7,140 nucleotides of DNA, from the NCBI GenBank assembly GCA_002295705.1, contig DBHP01000044.1:36092-43231 (forward strand), given 5' to 3'. A program made the translations under genes and the position numbers. Source of the stretch: Candidatus Neomicrothrix sp. UBA825 (GTDB lineage: Bacteria; Actinomycetota; Acidimicrobiia; Acidimicrobiales; UBA8592). The notes under the pieces were generated by a model. It searched no databases. It saw only the letters and a program-made list of their open reading frames with translations, and was not told the origin of the DNA. This document shows positions 1-5,624 of the stretch, one piece after another; within the stretch, counting starts at the first letter, position 1, and every line of letters starts with the position of its first letter.

Positions 1-506
1 GTGGATATCTTCAAATTCAAGAACCTTCTTTGACTTTAGATCAAATTCTTATCAAAGCTGATCCCACGGGGTCCCTAATCACGGATTCCAGGCAGCAAGA
101 CCCTGTCTTCTCAGCACTTCTCTTGCTGGCAATCCGCGCAGGGTTTCTTCAAGAAGAGAAATTGCCTTCCGGAGAAAAGCAAATTCAAGTTGCATCCTTG
201 TATGACCCAGATTGGATCGGGGTTGGAATTCGAGTAAACAATGCGCCTGTCAATTCCGGAATTATGGGGTACGCAATCAGGTGGCATGGCACATCACCAG
301 CGCTTCTATGGGAGGCCAATACTTCTAATAGAATCCAAATTAATGCACGTAGCCTAGATAAAAGCTGGTTTAGCAACGACTACATAGGCGAAACACTTCT
401 CGCAAAACAAATGCCAAAAGAAACTGCAGTGACTATCCATGCAGACACCAGTCTCCTGAAAAACCGTATAAAGCCTGACTCGCCAGATGGTGGAACCTTT
501 CGGTGA
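1..506 (+). CDS. C-terminal part of an unidentified protein, possibly six-hairpin-glycosidase related (5' partial)
   Basis: The reading frame is open from position 3 to the TGA at 504-506, with no stop back to the left edge, so the gene begins outside the window. The TTG at 30 is probably an internal leucine codon, not a start. The 167 visible residues have no signal peptide or membrane segment. A central stretch reads DPDWIG, then NAPVNSG and YAIRWHGTSPALLWEA. The pattern 'W-x-G ... naP ... G ... RWHG-x-x-PALLWE' resembles, from memory, the C-terminal beta-rich end of actinobacterial proteins annotated as six-hairpin (GH15-like) glycosidases or unnamed proteins of that shape. That link is a weak inference, because no catalytic region is visible. 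The gene ends 39 bases before rnhB on the same strand. It could equally be an unrelated conserved hypothetical. Confidence 0.6.
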   Translation, partial: GYLQIQEPSLTLDQILIKADPTGSLITDSRQQDPVFSALLLLAIRAGFLQEEKLPSGEKQIQVASLYDPDWIGVGIRVNNAPVNSGIMGYAIRWHGTSPALLWEANTSNRIQINARSLDKSWFSNDYIGETLLAKQMPKETAVTIHADTSLLKNRIKPDSPDGGTFR

Positions 507-533
507 AGACCCCTCATTGATTTTAAGTTCAGC

Positions 534-539
534 TAATCT
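534..539 (+). promoter_or_regulatory. Putative -10 hexamer for rnhB (leaderless start?)
   Basis: TAATCT fits the TANNNT form of actinobacterial -10 elements. It ends six bases before the GTG start of rnhB, and no purine-rich ribosome binding site lies in that gap. Transcription would begin at or next to the GTG, giving a leaderless message. No convincing -35 element is seen at the right distance, so support is weak. Confidence 0.25.
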
Positions 540-545
540 CAATAT

Positions 546-1247
546 GTGCCAACTCCTCTAAGAAAAGTAAACAAACATAACGCTCCCACTAAGAGATTCG
601 AACACATTCTCTGGTCCGCTGGAAAGAAAAATGTCGTCGGAATCGACGAAGTTGGCAGAGGTGCATGGGCTGGGCCACTCACAATCGCAGCAGCCGTTAT
701 TCCCAAAGACAAAAGACTTTATAAAGTGCGAGATTCGAAAGCACTCAACGAGAAAGAAAGAGAATCACTATATACCCCAATAACCGATTGGTGCTCGCAC
801 TGGAGCGTTGGACATGCCACAAACCAAGAATGCGACGAATTCGGTATGTCATATGCCCAAAAGCTAGCAACAAAGCGAGCCCTTCAATCACTCAACATAG
901 ATATAGATCACGCACTAATTGATGGAAAGTGGGACTTTGTTGGAGAAATTATCGGCAAAGCAAATATAACAATGATTATTAAAGGTGATGCCAAGTGTTT
1001 ATCAATAGCTGCAGCGTCTATTCTAGCGAAGGTTACGAGGGACAGGATCATGAAAGAGCATCACAAATCGTTCCCAGACTACGGCTTTGAATCAAATAAG
1101 GGATACCCATGCTCTAAACATAAAAGAGCTCTACGCGAATCAGGCCCAACACCGCTGCATAGAATTTCATGGAAATACATGAAAGACACACCGTTTCCTC
1201 AAGCTCCCACCCTAAGAAAAGATCCAGCTCAGAACACTTTATTCTGA
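546..1247 (+). CDS. rnhB: Ribonuclease HII
   Basis: This cytoplasmic enzyme cuts the RNA strand of RNA-DNA hybrids and starts removal of single ribonucleotides misincorporated in DNA. The 233-residue product carries the family signature GIDEVGRGAWAGP at residues 32-44. The metal-binding acidic residues can be placed by comparison with the E. coli and human enzymes: D34 and E35, D126 in LIDG, and D148 in KGD, which is followed by the conserved SIAAASILAK at 153-162. The GRG triplet (37-39) and Y187 (GYP) match the elements that recognise the RNA-DNA junction. The N-terminus is about 18 residues longer than in E. coli. The start is GTG at 546. An ATG at 544 overlaps it but is in another frame and meets a stop after five codons. 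No ribosome binding site precedes the GTG. Confidence 0.96.
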   Translation: MPTPLRKVNKHNAPTKRFEHILWSAGKKNVVGIDEVGRGAWAGPLTIAAAVIPKDKRLYKVRDSKALNEKERESLYTPITDWCSHWSVGHATNQECDEFGMSYAQKLATKRALQSLNIDIDHALIDGKWDFVGEIIGKANITMIIKGDAKCLSIAAASILAKVTRDRIMKEHHKSFPDYGFESNKGYPCSKHKRALRESGPTPLHRISWKYMKDTPFPQAPTLRKDPAQNTLF

Positions 1248-1306
1248 CATCGTGCGACGATTCCAACTTCATCGTTTACATGTCGGCATGTCGCTCCGTG
1301 AACAGC

Positions 1307-1312
1307 TACGAT
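1307..1312 (+). promoter_or_regulatory. Putative -10 hexamer for the NifU-N-like gene
   Basis: TACGAT matches TANNNT and ends six bases before the ATG at 1319. The intervening bases contain no ribosome binding site, so the arrangement would suit a leaderless message. No good -35 element is visible. The hexamer is short and could be chance. Confidence 0.22.
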
Positions 1313-1318
1313 TTCAAT

Positions 1319-1648
1319 ATGGGTCAGCCAGTCACAGTCATTCAAAAATCAGTTACAAAACCCGGAGTGCTCCGATTTGAAATCAACCGAAGCATTACCG
1401 GAATGGACCACGAAAGATACTCCATTGAACAAGAGATCCTAGGAAAGCGTCCTCCAGACGAGCTCGCCAAAGCACTATTTGATCTGGGCGGAATAGAAAA
1501 AATCCATATGAACAGTAACGTAATAACGATAGATCAAGCAAAAGGGCAGATTAATCCAGCGGATATAGCCAAAACAATCACCGAAATGTTCACGTATTAT
1601 CTACCCGGCGTAGAAGTTCCTAGTTTTGAATCAGCTACAGAAGGCTAA
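1319..1648 (+). CDS. NifU N-terminal-domain-like protein
   Basis: The 109-residue product resembles the stand-alone N-terminal domain of Nfu/NifU-type proteins. Residues 15-27 (KPGVLRFEINRSI) correspond to the first beta strands. The segment LAKALFDLGGIEKIHMNSNVITI at 49-71 corresponds to the 'la..Lf...gv..v....nfiTv' core of that domain. There is no cysteine at all, so the iron-sulfur-binding CxxC domain of true Nfu proteins is absent and a direct cluster-scaffold role is unlikely. The function in actinobacteria is unknown. I chose the ATG at 1319. The same frame is open upstream to an ATG at 1169 inside rnhB and an ATG at 1280, but that extension looks unrelated and would overlap rnhB if started at 1169. 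The gene lies between rnhB and dodecin on the same strand. Confidence 0.7.
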   Translation: MGQPVTVIQKSVTKPGVLRFEINRSITGMDHERYSIEQEILGKRPPDELAKALFDLGGIEKIHMNSNVITIDQAKGQINPADIAKTITEMFTYYLPGVEVPSFESATEG

Positions 1649-1676
1649 ACTTTAACAAACACCAAAAGCTGTACAT

Positions 1677-1681
1677 GGGGG
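1677..1681 (+). promoter_or_regulatory. G-rich ribosome binding site of the dodecin gene
   Basis: GGGGG sits four bases before the ATG at 1686. It is an imperfect anti-16S match, but it is the only purine-rich stretch near the start and supports that start codon. Confidence 0.4.
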
Positions 1682-1685
1682 CGCA

Positions 1686-1889
1686 ATGACAATCGCAAGG
1701 ATTACCGAGGTAATATCAACATCAACAATCAGTTTTGACGATGCCATAAAAAAAGGAATCGAAAGAGCGGCCAGAACACTAGATAATGTTGATGGAGCTT
1801 GGGTCCAAGACCAAAAGGTCACAGTAGAAAATGGATCAATCTCTGAATTCGAAGTGACACTAAAAATTACATTTGTTCTAAACGACTAA
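1686..1889 (+). CDS. Dodecin family protein
   Basis: Dodecins are small dodecameric flavoproteins that bind and buffer free flavin, or in some species CoA as well, in the cytoplasm. The 67-residue product has the family's usual length and beta-alpha-beta-beta order. A first strand (IARITEVISTS) is followed by the helix SFDDAIKKGIERAARTL (16-32), then GAWVQDQKVTVENG with the flavin-stacking tryptophan at W39, then the terminal strand FEVTLKITFVL at 55-65, which is very typical. The start is ATG 1686. The downstream thioesterase gene begins one base after the stop codon, so the two are almost certainly co-transcribed. This suggests a link between flavin or CoA pools and acyl-CoA hydrolysis, which is inference. 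Confidence 0.93.
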   Translation: MTIARITEVISTSTISFDDAIKKGIERAARTLDNVDGAWVQDQKVTVENGSISEFEVTLKITFVLND

Positions 1890-1890
1890 A

Positions 1891-2304
1891 GTGCACAAAA
1901 CAACAATCAAAGTCCGATTTAACGAATTGGACTCCTACGGTCACGTAAATCATTCCAACTATCTTCACTACTTTGAAGAAGCAAGAATTTCTGCCATCGC
2001 CCAAATAGGCAGCAGCGTTGATCTGCTACACAATAGAGGTTTCCTTCTAATTGTGGCACAAATTGAAACTCGCTTCTTAGCTCCTGCCTACCTTTCAGAT
2101 AGCCTCTTAATTGAAAGTGGAATAACACAAATCAGAAGAGCCTCAGCGCAATGGTTTCAGAAAATAACAAAAGATAAAACTGTTATAGCTATTCAAAATA
2201 CGCGTGTCGGGTGTACGACCACCCAGGGCAAACCGTGTAAATTCCCAGACGAACTCAGACAAGCAATCATAGAACTATTGGTCACTGAGGAATTAACAGA
2301 CTAA
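1891..2304 (+). CDS. Acyl-CoA thioesterase, 4HBT hotdog-fold family
   Basis: This enzyme is expected to hydrolyse an acyl-CoA to free acid and CoA; the chain specificity cannot be read from sequence. The 137-residue length and the N-terminal block RFNELDSYGHVNHSNYLHYF at residues 9-28 are typical of the YbgC/FcbC-like 4-hydroxybenzoyl-CoA thioesterase family. D14 corresponds to the conserved catalytic aspartate, and GHVNHSNY forms the turn into the hotdog helix. The start is GTG at 1891, one base after the TAA of the dodecin gene and without its own ribosome binding site, so it is probably translated by re-initiation. Its TAA stop overlaps the stop codon of the convergent SDR gene in the four bases 2301-2304. 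Confidence 0.9.
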   Translation: MHKTTIKVRFNELDSYGHVNHSNYLHYFEEARISAIAQIGSSVDLLHNRGFLLIVAQIETRFLAPAYLSDSLLIESGITQIRRASAQWFQKITKDKTVIAIQNTRVGCTTTQGKPCKFPDELRQAIIELLVTEELTD

Positions 2305-3134
2305 ACACCGCTCCGGTCTGCTTCCTGAACAGTTTGAGAGCCCATGTCAACAAAACGACTATTTCTGTCTGCAATGCTCTCTCCAGCAGCGTCCACAACA
2401 AGAACAGCCCCGTTTGTGAAGCTGGCTTCATCTGATGCTAAATACAGAACTGCATTAGCGATATCCTCTGGCGTACCGGCGCGGCGCAACGGATTGTTAG
2501 CGCCGATAAGTTTGGATGCTTTATCCAGATCCTGATGATCACCAGTAACAAGTCGCGCCGTCAAACCCGAGACTGTCCCACCGGGTGCAATCACGTTACA
2601 TCGAATACCGTGCGGACCTAATTCTGTAGCAACTGATTGCGATAGACCAACGACTGCATGCTTAGCTGCAGTGTAGACATGAGGCCCCAAACCGGCTCGA
2701 ACTCCAGCAGTTGAAGCAGTATTGATGATTGAACCGAATCCCTGGTTTTGCATAACCTTCGCAGCATGCTTGATCCCATAAAAAACACTATTGAGTAAAA
2801 CATCAATAGTGCGCAACCAGCCATTGCGCTCAATGTCAGCAATAGGGCCAACAGCACCGAGAATTCCTGCATTATTAAACATGACATCAAGTTTCCCGAA
2901 CTGACTTACCGCAAAATCTACACATGCTTTCACTTGATCTTCGTCAGCAACATCAAGTGAAAATGGAACAGCGTTGTCACCTAGCTCAATGGCAAGAGAC
3001 TGCGCTAGATCCTCTTGAATATCAGCAACAATACACTTCGCACCCTCCTCAACAAAGCGCCGAACAGTACCTTCCCCGATACCGCTTGCACCACCAGTAA
3101 TAATGGCTACCTTTCCTTTAACTCTTCCGCCCAT
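2301..3134 (-). CDS. Short-chain dehydrogenase/reductase (SDR) family oxidoreductase
   Basis: This is a classical SDR and likely an NAD(H)-dependent alcohol or hydroxyacyl dehydrogenase of unknown substrate. Numbering from the chosen start, the product has 277 residues, with the cofactor motif TGGASGIG at 13-20, an aspartate at 38 ending the second strand (favouring NAD over NADP), NNAG at 87-90, and the catalytic set N115, S141, Y154, K158 in the YxxxK spacing. The C-terminal PEDIANAVLYLASDEASFTNGAVLVVDAAG segment is the usual SDR ending, with about 25 further residues. I chose ATG at 3134 because GAGG lies six bases upstream of it. The in-frame ATG at 3146 has GGAG directly abutting it, which is too close to work. 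The gene points toward the thioesterase and overlaps its stop codon. Confidence 0.93.
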   Translation of the reverse strand: MGGRVKGKVAIITGGASGIGEGTVRRFVEEGAKCIVADIQEDLAQSLAIELGDNAVPFSLDVADEDQVKACVDFAVSQFGKLDVMFNNAGILGAVGPIADIERNGWLRTIDVLLNSVFYGIKHAAKVMQNQGFGSIINTASTAGVRAGLGPHVYTAAKHAVVGLSQSVATELGPHGIRCNVIAPGGTVSGLTARLVTGDHQDLDKASKLIGANNPLRRAGTPEDIANAVLYLASDEASFTNGAVLVVDAAGESIADRNSRFVDMGSQTVQEADRSGV

Positions 3135-3140
3135 TCCAAT

Positions 3141-3144
3141 CCTC
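3141..3144 (-). promoter_or_regulatory. Ribosome binding site deciding the SDR start
   Basis: On the minus strand GAGG lies six bases before the ATG at 3134. This is good spacing and favours that start over the ATG four codons upstream, at 3146. Confidence 0.5.
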
Positions 3145-3203
3145 ATCTCCGTAAATCTCTAGCCGACCCTACTGCTCGAAACGCCTTTATGCATTTCTAC
3201 AGG

Positions 3204-3233
3204 TGGATTATCAGCACAAAACAAGTGTAAGTT
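3204..3233 (+). promoter_or_regulatory. Putative mca promoter giving a leaderless message
   Basis: TGGATT at 3204-3209 and TAAGTT at 3228-3233 are separated by 18 bases, resembling -35 and TANNNT -10 elements. The GTG start of mca comes seven bases after the -10 hexamer, and no ribosome binding site precedes it, so transcription would start at or beside the GTG. The site lies in the divergent region of about 106 bases between the SDR and mca genes. The -35 match is poor. Confidence 0.35.
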
Positions 3234-3240
3234 ATTTCTT

Positions 3241-4095
3241 GTGCTAAGTGACTACCGAATGATGACAATCCATGCTCATCCAGATGACGAATCATCCAAA
3301 GGAGCCGGATCTGTTGCTCTTTATTCCGACGCAGGCGTTACAGCTACGTTAGTTTGCTGTACAGGGGGAGAAGAGGGCGACATCCTTAATGCTGCAATGG
3401 ATAGACCAGAAATTAGACAAAATTTGGCAAAAGTCAGGCAAGAAGAACTAGCTGAAGCTGCCGATATCATCGGATACAAACGTGTCCATTATCTAGGGTA
3501 CCGCGATTCTGGAATGCCAGATACTGAAGCAAATGCAAACCCAGATTGCTTTGCAAATGCTCCGCTTGACGAAGCGGTAGGAAGGCTCGTCAAAATCATT
3601 AGAGAAGAGAAACCCCACGTCATAGTCACATATCCCGACGATCAACAAGGCTACCAACACCCAGATCATCTCAGAGTTTTTGACATCAGCCTGCCAGCTT
3701 GGGAGGCTGCAGGCGACCCGACGAAGTTCCCTGAGCTAGGAGAAGCATGGACTCCATTGAAGCTGTACTACACAACTTGGAGTCGTGCGCGTATCGAAGC
3801 ACTGCACAACATGTTTATCAAACTTGAGATTGAATCCCCATTCAATGAGGCATGGTTTGACCGGCCATCACAAGATCATCGAATTACCACAAAAATTGAT
3901 GTTTCAAAGTTCTCACAACGAAGAACAGACGCTCTAATAGCGCATGCAACCCAAGTTGATCCCAATTCCCCATTTTGGTTTGGCCTACCATCAGAAAAAT
4001 CCGCTGAGGCGTACCCTTGGGACGACTATATTTTAGCCTTCAGCAGAGTAGGGCCTATAATCCGAGAATCAGATCTTTTTGAAGGAGTCAAATGA
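3241..4095 (+). CDS. mca: Mycothiol S-conjugate amidase (PIG-L/LmbE family)
   Basis: Mca cleaves mycothiol S-conjugates to a mercapturic acid, which is exported, and glucosaminyl-inositol, which is recycled; this is the actinobacterial counterpart of glutathione-based detoxification. The 284-residue product begins with the metal site AHPDDESSKGA (12-22). H13 and D16 are the zinc ligands with H143, D15 is the probable general base, and the HPDH motif is at 140-143. The ESSKGA lysine, CTGGEEGDILNAAMDRPE (40-57), the YLGYRDSGMP segment, LKLYYTTWSRARIEALH, and HATQVDP near the C-terminus all follow Mca more closely than the related deacetylase MshB. The GTG at 3241 lacks a ribosome binding site. 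ATG codons at 3259 and 3262 are alternative starts, but the chosen one gives the N-terminus expected for the family. It overlaps the next gene by ATGA. Confidence 0.9.
   Translation: MLSDYRMMTIHAHPDDESSKGAGSVALYSDAGVTATLVCCTGGEEGDILNAAMDRPEIRQNLAKVRQEELAEAADIIGYKRVHYLGYRDSGMPDTEANANPDCFANAPLDEAVGRLVKIIREEKPHVIVTYPDDQQGYQHPDHLRVFDISLPAWEAAGDPTKFPELGEAWTPLKLYYTTWSRARIEALHNMFIKLEIESPFNEAWFDRPSQDHRITTKIDVSKFSQRRTDALIAHATQVDPNSPFWFGLPSEKSAEAYPWDDYILAFSRVGPIIRESDLFEGVK
4082..4087 (+). promoter_or_regulatory. Ribosome binding site of the SCP2-like gene inside mca
   Basis: AAGGAG lies four bases before the ATG at 4092, within the last codons of mca. Together with the ATGA overlap it fixes the start and indicates coupled translation. 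Confidence 0.6.
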
Positions 4096-4469
4096 GAGAC
4101 CTCTTTACTGAAGATTGGTTAAAGACTCTGAAACAACTCGGATCAGAATTGCCATCAATGGATCTCACCATTACATGTCAATACGAAATATCCGGTGCCC
4201 CTCAAGGCAAAGTTCGATACTACATTGATATCGTAAAGGGAAAAATTACGGACGTAGAATTAGGAAAACATCCTTCGCCAAATTGTTCTATATCGGTAAC
4301 CTACAAAGAAGTAACTTCCATCTTGCAGCAAGAAAAATCAGTAGAAGCTTCATTTATGCAAGGGAACCTTAAAATTGATGGGGAATATGAAAGGTATTTA
4401 CTAACCATGAACGCCATCAGGTCAACAAAGGAATGGCAAAATATAAAACTGGCTTTAACGACCCCATAG
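4092..4469 (+). CDS. SCP2 sterol-carrier-domain-like protein
   Basis: The 125-residue cytoplasmic protein resembles single-domain SCP2-like proteins, which hold a hydrophobic ligand such as a lipid or acyl-CoA in a cavity. The order fits: an N-terminal helix (about 7-20), a beta sheet with YYIDIVKGKITDVELG (43-58), the strand CSISVTYKEVTSILQQ (65-80), then ASFMQGNLKIDGEYERYLLTMNAI (86-109). The last matches the 'a...G.lkieGd....l.l' ending of SCP2 domains. There is no signal peptide. The ATG overlaps the mca stop codon by four bases, so the product is probably made in step with Mca. What ligand it carries, and whether it serves Mca directly, is unknown. A different small alpha-beta carrier fold remains possible. 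Confidence 0.75.
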   Translation: MRDLFTEDWLKTLKQLGSELPSMDLTITCQYEISGAPQGKVRYYIDIVKGKITDVELGKHPSPNCSISVTYKEVTSILQQEKSVEASFMQGNLKIDGEYERYLLTMNAIRSTKEWQNIKLALTTP

Positions 4470-4472
4470 TCA

Positions 4473-4496
4473 ATCAGCGTCGCTTAGCTTGCTGAT
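4473..4496. terminator. Weak hairpin in the convergent gap
   Basis: ATCAGC (4473-4478) and GCTGAT (4491-4496) form a six-base-pair stem with a 12-base loop, exactly filling the 27-base gap between two convergent genes. No T-run follows on either strand, so it is not a standard intrinsic terminator. It may be a 3'-end stabilising hairpin or chance. Confidence 0.25.
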
Positions 4497-4667
4497 CTAT
4501 GCCGCACTTAACAGGTCAGCGAGCCGTTTTCGACCTTCTTGCAGAGCTTTCCTTGACGCTGCGAGGCCACGCTTGGCGGCTTCTTTGTCGGTATCGCTTA
4601 GTTGCCAACTAGCATTTTCTGTTTCAATGAGAGTTAATTGTTTTTGCATACTTCCATTGTTCAACAT
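4497..4667 (-). CDS. Small conserved-looking actinobacterial protein (56 aa)
   Basis: The minus strand encodes a 56-residue protein from ATG at 4667 to TAG ending at 4497. A second ATG, at codon 7, is another possible start. The product has the segment QKQLTLIETENASWQLSD (8-25), followed by a strongly basic, alanine-rich predicted helix, KEAAKRGLAASRKALQEGRKRLADLL. From memory, short actinobacterial proteins with a QLTLI...W.L.....GR.G.A.AR.AL pattern are widespread and unnamed; that recollection and the clean amphipathic helix are why I call it over the 75-codon opposite-strand frame, which is low-complexity. No clear ribosome binding site precedes ATG 4667. TAGAAT at 4678-4683 on the minus strand could be a -10 element. 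The function is unknown; nucleic-acid binding is conceivable from the charge, but that is speculation. Confidence 0.62.
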   Translation of the reverse strand: MLNNGSMQKQLTLIETENASWQLSDTDKEAAKRGLAASRKALQEGRKRLADLLSAA

Positions 4668-4761
4668 GGCTGTGACAATTCTATTCTTGTCCTCTTTTCC
4701 TCTATCTTTGTCATAAGTCTTCAGACCCTAGTAACCTTCCTCAAGGACAAGGAGATAAGTC
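4668..4761. promoter_or_regulatory. Divergent intergenic promoter region
   Basis: This AT-rich stretch of 94 bases separates the small minus-strand gene from hbd and must contain both promoters if the genes have their own. Minus strand: TAGAAT at 4678-4683. Plus strand: TTGTCA at 4708-4713 and TAGTAA at 4729-4734, with a short 15-base spacer. The ribosome binding site AAGGAGA at 4749-4755 is strong, with seven bases between GGAG and the hbd ATG. The promoter hexamers are weak matches; the ribosome binding site is convincing. Confidence 0.4.
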
Positions 4762-5616
4762 ATGACTATTAAGAAAGTAGCTGTAATCGGTGGCGGAACA
4801 ATGGGGTCCGGGATAGCAGAAGTAGCAGCAAAATCAGGATGCGATACCATCGTTGTAGAAATTGATGCTTCGCTGGCCGAACAAGCTCAAAAAAAATTAG
4901 AAGTAAGCACAGAAAAAGCAGTATCAAGAGGAAAGATGACCGAAGAAGATAGGTCAGGGCTCCTCAACAGAATACTTTTCACAACAAGCTTCGATGAACT
5001 TGCAGACCGAGACCTTGTGATCGAGGCAGTTGTAGAATCCCCAGCCGTTAAAGCAACCGTATTCAAAACACTTGATGAGATTGTGCAAAAAGATGGCATT
5101 CTCGCTTCAAACACATCCTCAATTTCCATAGGCGAGATAGCAGACTCGACTAACCGCGGAGCACAAGTGCTTGGTATGCATTTTTTCAACCCAGCAACTG
5201 TGCAACCCCTAGTTGAATTGATCGCCTCGGAGGTAACCTCCGAAGAAACGCTAGATAAAGTAGAAAGCTTCACTCGTGAAGTGATGGCTAAACACCCAAT
5301 CCGGACTATTGACCGTGCCGGGTTCGTAGTAAATCGTCTTTTAGTGCCGTATTTGCTTCAAGCAATGCATATGTTTGATAGGGGACAAGCATCAAAAGAA
5401 GACATTGATGCAGGTATGAAATTTGGTTGTGCTCATCCACAGGGCCCCCTTGAGTTATCAGATCTTATCGGTCTAGACACTCTACAGTTAGTGGCTGAGG
5501 TACTCTATGATGAATTCAAAGAGCCTACTTACGCACCGCCACCTATTCTGAAACGTATGGTAACTGCAGGGCATTTAGGAAGAAAAACCGGAAAGGGTTT
5601 CTACACATATGAATAG
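4762..5616 (+). CDS. hbd: 3-hydroxybutyryl-CoA dehydrogenase
   Basis: This enzyme interconverts 3-hydroxyacyl-CoA and 3-oxoacyl-CoA with NAD(P)H, in short-chain beta-oxidation or in butyrate and polyhydroxybutyrate-type pathways; actinobacterial copies are often called fadB2. The 284-residue length is typical of the single-function enzyme. The N-terminal Rossmann motif is VIGGGTMGSGIA (8-19), with E33 ending the second strand. SNTSS at 116-120 and GMHFFNP at 138-144 carry the catalytic H140, paired with E152, twelve residues apart as in the family. GFVVNR at 187-192 gives N191, and the C-terminal domain ends with the signature GRKTGKGFYTY. A strong AAGGAGA ribosome binding site fixes the ATG. 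The LLM oxidoreductase gene starts eight bases after the stop, so the pair forms a transcription unit. Confidence 0.95.
   Translation: MTIKKVAVIGGGTMGSGIAEVAAKSGCDTIVVEIDASLAEQAQKKLEVSTEKAVSRGKMTEEDRSGLLNRILFTTSFDELADRDLVIEAVVESPAVKATVFKTLDEIVQKDGILASNTSSISIGEIADSTNRGAQVLGMHFFNPATVQPLVELIASEVTSEETLDKVESFTREVMAKHPIRTIDRAGFVVNRLLVPYLLQAMHMFDRGQASKEDIDAGMKFGCAHPQGPLELSDLIGLDTLQLVAEVLYDEFKEPTYAPPPILKRMVTAGHLGRKTGKGFYTYE
5227..5243. repeat. Perfect 17-base inverted repeat within hbd
   Basis: TCGGAGGT and ACCTCCGA flank a single central A. The dyad is perfect over eight bases per side, but the arms are too close to fold as a hairpin. It lies in codons for ASEVTSEE, and serine-glutamate repetition partly explains it. 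Confidence 0.5.
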
Positions 5617-5624
5617 GCGAAAAA

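Noticed and set aside
185..542. Two minus-strand frames of about 62 codons opposite the first gene.
   Set aside because: They are antisense shadows without ribosome binding sites, and one spans the gap before rnhB.
558..1221. The 10-mer CTAAGAAAAG near both ends of rnhB (558-567 and 1212-1221), as a possible direct repeat.
   Set aside because: It encodes similar Leu-Arg-Lys segments in coding sequence, and such a short repeat is readily explained by chance.
1169..1318. N-terminal extension of the NifU-N-like gene from an ATG inside rnhB.
   Set aside because: It would overlap 79 bases of rnhB, and the added residues look random; the ATG at 1319 starts just before the recognisable domain.
2618..2890. 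A 90-codon minus-strand frame with a hydrophobic, membrane-like product.
   Set aside because: It is an alternative frame within the SDR gene, whose catalytic motifs occupy the same bases.
3015..3230. A 71-codon plus-strand frame spanning the SDR 5' end and the intergenic region.
   Set aside because: It has no ribosome binding site, lies mostly antisense to the SDR cofactor-binding region and has Asn/Ser-rich composition.
4489..4716. A 75-codon plus-strand frame in the gap before hbd.
   Set aside because: It has low-complexity Ser/Leu/Arg/Cys-rich composition and no ribosome binding site, and its opposite strand encodes a more protein-like 56-residue product.
4887..5273. A 128-codon minus-strand frame inside hbd.
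   Set aside because: It is Ser/Thr-rich antisense of a clear hydroxyacyl-CoA dehydrogenase, with no start signal or recognisable domain.
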